Assembly (NCBI GenBank): GCA_017694415.1
Contig: JADIMW010000068.1
Location: forward strand, 1 to 61,565
Length of the DNA: 61,565 nucleotides
From: Candidatus Caccoplasma merdipullorum
GTDB taxonomy: Bacteria > Bacteroidota > Bacteroidia > Bacteroidales > G3-4614
Direction: 5' to 3'
In this document: positions 57,959 through 61,565 of the stretch, piece after piece
Numbering within the stretch: position 1 is the stretch's first letter
Layout: the number at the start of each line of letters is the position of its first letter
Made by a program: the position numbers and the translations under genes
Notes under the pieces: model-generated
The model's database searches: none
Told to the model about the DNA's origin: nothing
What the model saw: only the letters and a program-made list of their open reading frames with translations

Positions 57959-59227
57959 ATGAAAGCAGATGTCTTGTTAGGACTGCAATGGGGCGACGAA
58001 GGAAAGGGGAAGGTAGTGGATGTTCTTACCCCCAACTACAACGTAATAACCAGATTTCAGGGCGGGCCTAATGCCGGTCATACCTTAGTGTTCAACGGCC
58101 AGAAATATGTATTGAGATCGATTCCTTCCGGAATATTCCAAGGGGGGAAAATCAACATCATCGGCAACGGTGTTGTTCTTGACCCTGTCCTTTTCAAACA
58201 GGAGGCCGAAGCTCTTGCCGCAAGCGGACACGATTTGAGAGAGAGATTGTACATATCGAAAAAAGCACATATCATACTTCCCACTCACAGGCTTTTGGAT
58301 GCAGCTTACGAAGCAGCCAAAGGGGATGCGAAGATAGGGACTACCGGTAAGGGTATAGGTCCTACATATACCGACAAGATTAGCCGCAACGGACTTAGAA
58401 TCGGAGATATTCTTTGTGATTTTGACAAAAAGTATGCTGCCGCGAAGGCAAAACATGAAAGGATTCTCAAATCGCTCGACTTCAAATATAATATAGAAGA
58501 GGCCGAAAAGGAATTTTTCGAAGCTCTCGATTACATAAAAGAGTTCCGGCTTATCGACAGCGAGCATGTTATAAACCGTCTGCTGAACGAAGGTCAGAGC
58601 ATACTGGCCGAGGGGGCACAGGGGACGATGCTGGATGTCGATTTCGGGTCGTATCCTTTTGTAACCTCTTCCAATACAATCTGCGCGGGAGCATGCACGG
58701 GTCTTGGCATTGCTCCGACCAAAATAGGTAAAGTATATGGAATTTTCAAAGCATATTGTACTCGCGTGGGTAGCGGGCCGTTCCCTACCGAACTGTTCGA
58801 TGAAACGGGAGAGACAATCTGCAAAAGGGGATTCGAGTTCGGTGCTGTAACAGGACGCAAGCGTCGTTGCGGATGGATTGACCTCGTAGCTCTCAAATAT
58901 GCAATAATGATAAACGGCGTAACCGACCTTATAATGATGAAGAGCGACGTTCTCGACGGATTCGAGACCGTAAAGGCATGTGTGGCATATAAGACCAAAG
59001 ACGGCATAACGGAGGAATTCCCGTTCGACATCAAAGAGGAAGTTGAACCTGTATATACCGAAATGCCGGGATGGAACTGCGATATGACGAAAGTCAAAAG
59101 CGAGAATGAATTTCCGGAAGAGTTCAACGCATATATTGCATTCCTTGAATCGGAGCTTAAAGTGCCTATAAAAATTGTATCCGTCGGGCCGGACAGGGAA
59201 CAGACAATAATAAGGCACAACGACTAA
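57959..59227 (+). CDS. purA: Adenylosuccinate synthetase
   Basis: MKADVLLGLQWGDEGKGKVVDVLTPNYNVITRFQGGPNAGHTLVFNGQKYVLRSIPSG. Confidence 0.98.
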   Translation: MKADVLLGLQWGDEGKGKVVDVLTPNYNVITRFQGGPNAGHTLVFNGQKYVLRSIPSGIFQGGKINIIGNGVVLDPVLFKQEAEALAASGHDLRERLYISKKAHIILPTHRLLDAAYEAAKGDAKIGTTGKGIGPTYTDKISRNGLRIGDILCDFDKKYAAAKAKHERILKSLDFKYNIEEAEKEFFEALDYIKEFRLIDSEHVINRLLNEGQSILAEGAQGTMLDVDFGSYPFVTSSNTICAGACTGLGIAPTKIGKVYGIFKAYCTRVGSGPFPTELFDETGETICKRGFEFGAVTGRKRRCGWIDLVALKYAIMINGVTDLIMMKSDVLDGFETVKACVAYKTKDGITEEFPFDIKEEVEPVYTEMPGWNCDMTKVKSENEFPEEFNAYIAFLESELKVPIKIVSVGPDREQTIIRHND

Positions 59228-59270
59228 GGTAAATGATTGCTTTACTGAAAGTTTCTAAATAACAAAATAC

Positions 59271-59315
59271 AAAGAGACGTGTTGGGATTTTTCTCCGCGT
59301 CTCTTTGCTTTTTAT
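59271..59315 (+). terminator. purA terminator
   Basis: AAAGAGACG / CGTCTCTTT followed by GCTTTTTATTT. Confidence 0.85.
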
Positions 59316-59496
59316 TTGATGATCGGCGGTGTGGTACGTTTTTTCGAATGCGGCTATTTTAAAAAAAAGGCGCTCCTGCCTTTATGCAAAGACTGGAGCG
59401 TCGGGATGTATTGTTTAAAACTTGCGGTCATCGTCTGCCGAACTCGTGTTTATGGTGAGAACGGGGAGATTTCGGGTCGGTTATGAGGGGCATCAA

Positions 59497-59514
59497 CCTC
59501 TTATTAATAAGGGG
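59497..59514. promoter_or_regulatory. Palindrome upstream of hydroxyisourate hydrolase gene
   Basis: CCTCTTATTAATAAGGGG; perfect CTTATTAATAAG core. Confidence 0.4.
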
Positions 59515-59572
59515 TAAATGGGTTATTCTTTCTTGTAATGTTTCAAAAGCGAGGAATTCTTCTATCTTTGTA

Positions 59573-59580
59573 ATCTATAC
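59573..59580 (+). promoter_or_regulatory. -7-like element TATCTTTG
   Basis: TAnnTTTG just upstream of the 59599 start. Confidence 0.5.
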
Positions 59581-59598
59581 GATTTAAAGATAGTTGTT

Positions 59599-60009
59599 AT
59601 GAAGAAGGATTTTATTTTCCTGCTGCTTTTCATATTCTTTTCTTTGACAGGAATAGCGCAAAACCGAAATTATCAGTTGTCCAGCCATATACTGGACATT
59701 CACACCGGGAAACCGGCTTCGGGTGTAAACATTATCTTGAGCAAACAAGATACTTCCGGACAGTGGAGCATAGTAGAGGAACGTATGACCGATGTGAACG
59801 GACGTGTAAAAGATTTTTTGGAGGAGACGCCCGACGGACACCGAGGAATCTATAAGCTGACGTATATGGTTGGACCTTACTTTGAATTGCAGGGACAGGA
59901 CTCTTTTTATCCGTTCATCGAGGTTGTTTTTCAAATAAAGGACAATGCTCATTATCATGTTCCCATCACGCTTTCGCCCTACGGTTATTCCACTTATCGG
60001 GGGAATTGA
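59599..60009 (+). CDS. Secreted 5-hydroxyisourate hydrolase/transthyretin-like protein
   Basis: Signal peptide; YQLSSHILDIHTGKPASGVNIILSKQD...FYPFIEVVFQIKDNAHYHVPITLSPYGYSTYRGN. Confidence 0.9.
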   Translation: MKKDFIFLLLFIFFSLTGIAQNRNYQLSSHILDIHTGKPASGVNIILSKQDTSGQWSIVEERMTDVNGRVKDFLEETPDGHRGIYKLTYMVGPYFELQGQDSFYPFIEVVFQIKDNAHYHVPITLSPYGYSTYRGN

Positions 60010-60164
60010 CGGGATTTTTCTACGACATGTATGTTTGAGGGAACTTTGATTTTATTTATTATGAAATTATACTTCGGTTATTTTCCGGTTGTTCTGTAAT
60101 AAAACCGGAACACCCCTGTCTCCATAAAAACAGGTGCGTTCCGGTATCATATTGCATATCAGAC

Positions 60165-60845
60165 TTATCGTCTGCCGTATCCGTGATGATGGTGCGGACG
60201 TGGTCTGTCGCAATCTGCCGGCGGCATGGGGCAATGTCCGGGACGCTGTCCGGGACGTGAAATCAAAAGATACTTCTCTGTTTGTTCGGCATTTAACACC
60301 CCTATCAGCTTGGCGTTATATTCGCTCTTTATGCTGTCCATTCCCATACGGAATTCTCTCATCCGGGGATTGTCGCATGCAGGGCTGCCTTTTACTCCGG
60401 CTCCTTTACCGTGTTTCTTATGGGGATGTTCGGGAGCATTCCCCCTATTCCACGGGCAACATGGCCTTCCGTAATAATCGCAATCGGGTCCGTATGCATA
60501 GGGACACCGTGTCGGCGGCAGCGGTTTTTCTTTATCGGCAACGGCATCACGGGAATCGGGTACATTCTTCGGTTCTGCTACAGGTTTAGCCGGTGTTGTT
60601 TGTGGTTGTGCCGCCCGTTTGTTTTCAATATAATCCTTGCGGGCATTTTCTTCGGCAAGTATTATATCATATACCTTTTTATACTGTTTATCGGAAAGTG
60701 CCAATGCATCTTTCAGGTGATTACTGCGCCTTTCTGCAATTTTTTCTACTGATGGTAATGTTTCTTGAGAAAAGGACTTCTGTGCAGGCACTAATAAAAG
60801 TGCTCCTGCAAACATCATTGCGATTTTAATTTTACTGTGTTTCAT
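60165..60845 (-). CDS. Secreted DUF4890-like protein with Pro/Cys/His-rich segments
   Basis: SFSQETLPSVEKIAERRSNHLKDALALSDKQYKKVYDIILAEENARKD; CPYAYGPDCDYYGRPCCPWN; C-terminal PHHHHGYGRR. Confidence 0.7.
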   Translation of the reverse strand: MKHSKIKIAMMFAGALLLVPAQKSFSQETLPSVEKIAERRSNHLKDALALSDKQYKKVYDIILAEENARKDYIENKRAAQPQTTPAKPVAEPKNVPDSRDAVADKEKPLPPTRCPYAYGPDCDYYGRPCCPWNRGNAPEHPHKKHGKGAGVKGSPACDNPRMREFRMGMDSIKSEYNAKLIGVLNAEQTEKYLLISRPGQRPGHCPMPPADCDRPRPHHHHGYGRR

Positions 60846-60932
60846 ATGACTAATTTTTTGTTCTGTACTTTTTTGACCGTACTGTATGGGAAAAGTTTAA
60901 TCGGTTATGAAAAACAGTATTTTTTAACATTT

Positions 60933-61430
60933 CTATTGCGCAGTTCCTCGATATTGTCCTGCTCTGGATTCCTTTAATTTTGCAGCAAGACGTTCTGCTA
61001 TTTCGGGATATTCGTCTATTATGTTGTTTCTTTCGGATGGGTCGTTACCGATATTGAACAACGCTCCCGTTTTATAACTTCCCAACTCTATACCTGTATT
61101 TTTCTGTATCTCTGGAGCATCGCTCGGCTCGATATATTTCCACTCTCCTTCTATGATTGCCAATGTTCCACGGAGAGACTGTTGTATTATATATTCGCAA
61201 CCGGGAACGTCTTTTCCCATTAAAACATCGACATAGGAACGTCCGTCGGGTACGGCTTCTGCAGGTAATTCCGAATTTATTACGGATGCCATTGTCGGGA
61301 AGAAATCGACTTGCGAGAACATGTTCTGCTGCCGTATGCCGCCTTTTATCTTGTCAGGCCAACGAACGATGAACGGGATTCGCGTCCCTGCTTCGTATAT
61401 GCCCTCAAATCCGCAACTACGCGCCTATAT
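60933..61430 (-). pseudogene. Sulfatase C-terminal fragment, upstream part absent or interrupted
   Basis: GFEGIYEAGTRIPFIVRWPDKIKGGIRQQNMFSQVDFFPTMASVI...ALFNIGNDPSERNNI; in-frame TAG three codons before SCGFEG and no sulfatase similarity beyond. Confidence 0.65.
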
Positions 61431-61565
61431 GATACAGAAGCGAAAATAATCTGCATCGTTAGTAAAAAGGGGGCACAGTGCATCGAATGTCACCATAAAG
61501 ACATATAAACGCCCCTTACCCCACCATGCGACTTGAGGCAATACGCAAAGTCACGACCATAAGTT

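Noticed and set aside
58085-59218. 377-aa minus ORF opposite purA, and 208-aa ORF 58594..59220
   Set aside because: Shadow ORFs opposite a clearly conserved gene.

Overview
This is a 61.6-kb Bacteroidales-type chromosomal window. Promoters look like TAnnTTTG, and there are SusC/TonB-style receptors, DUF4290, DUF5063 and GEVED families. Most of it is core or housekeeping: aspS (partial), tRNA-Pro, rimM-murA-DUF4290-tsaB, yicC-gmk-nadD, rfbA-rfbC-rfbD-rfbB, groES-groEL, recQ, fur-purA, and several glycosidases. Two parts stand out. (1) About 1.4-15 kb is a degenerate mobile-element-like island next to tRNA-Pro. It encodes giant 'polyvalent' proteins with PBECR-like nuclease, DdrB/ParB-like, GNAT-like, two HExxH zincin, LPD3-like and MuF-C-like modules. 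The island contains repeated linkers, frameshifts, a small tandem array of orphan MuF-C tails, and a small ORF family (METPDKQQ...) in an alternate frame, present in two copies with both frames open. (2) About 17.1-24.3 kb is a tightly coupled operon: a NapH-NapG-like fusion, a Tat-lipoprotein ferredoxin/aldo-keto reductase, DUF1893, a TonB receptor, a DUF362 lipoprotein, an ECF-type S component and TatA. It looks like an uncharacterised import system with periplasmic electron transfer. All assignments come from reading sequence and remembered family motifs. No database search was run, and domain names in the polyvalent region are motif-based.
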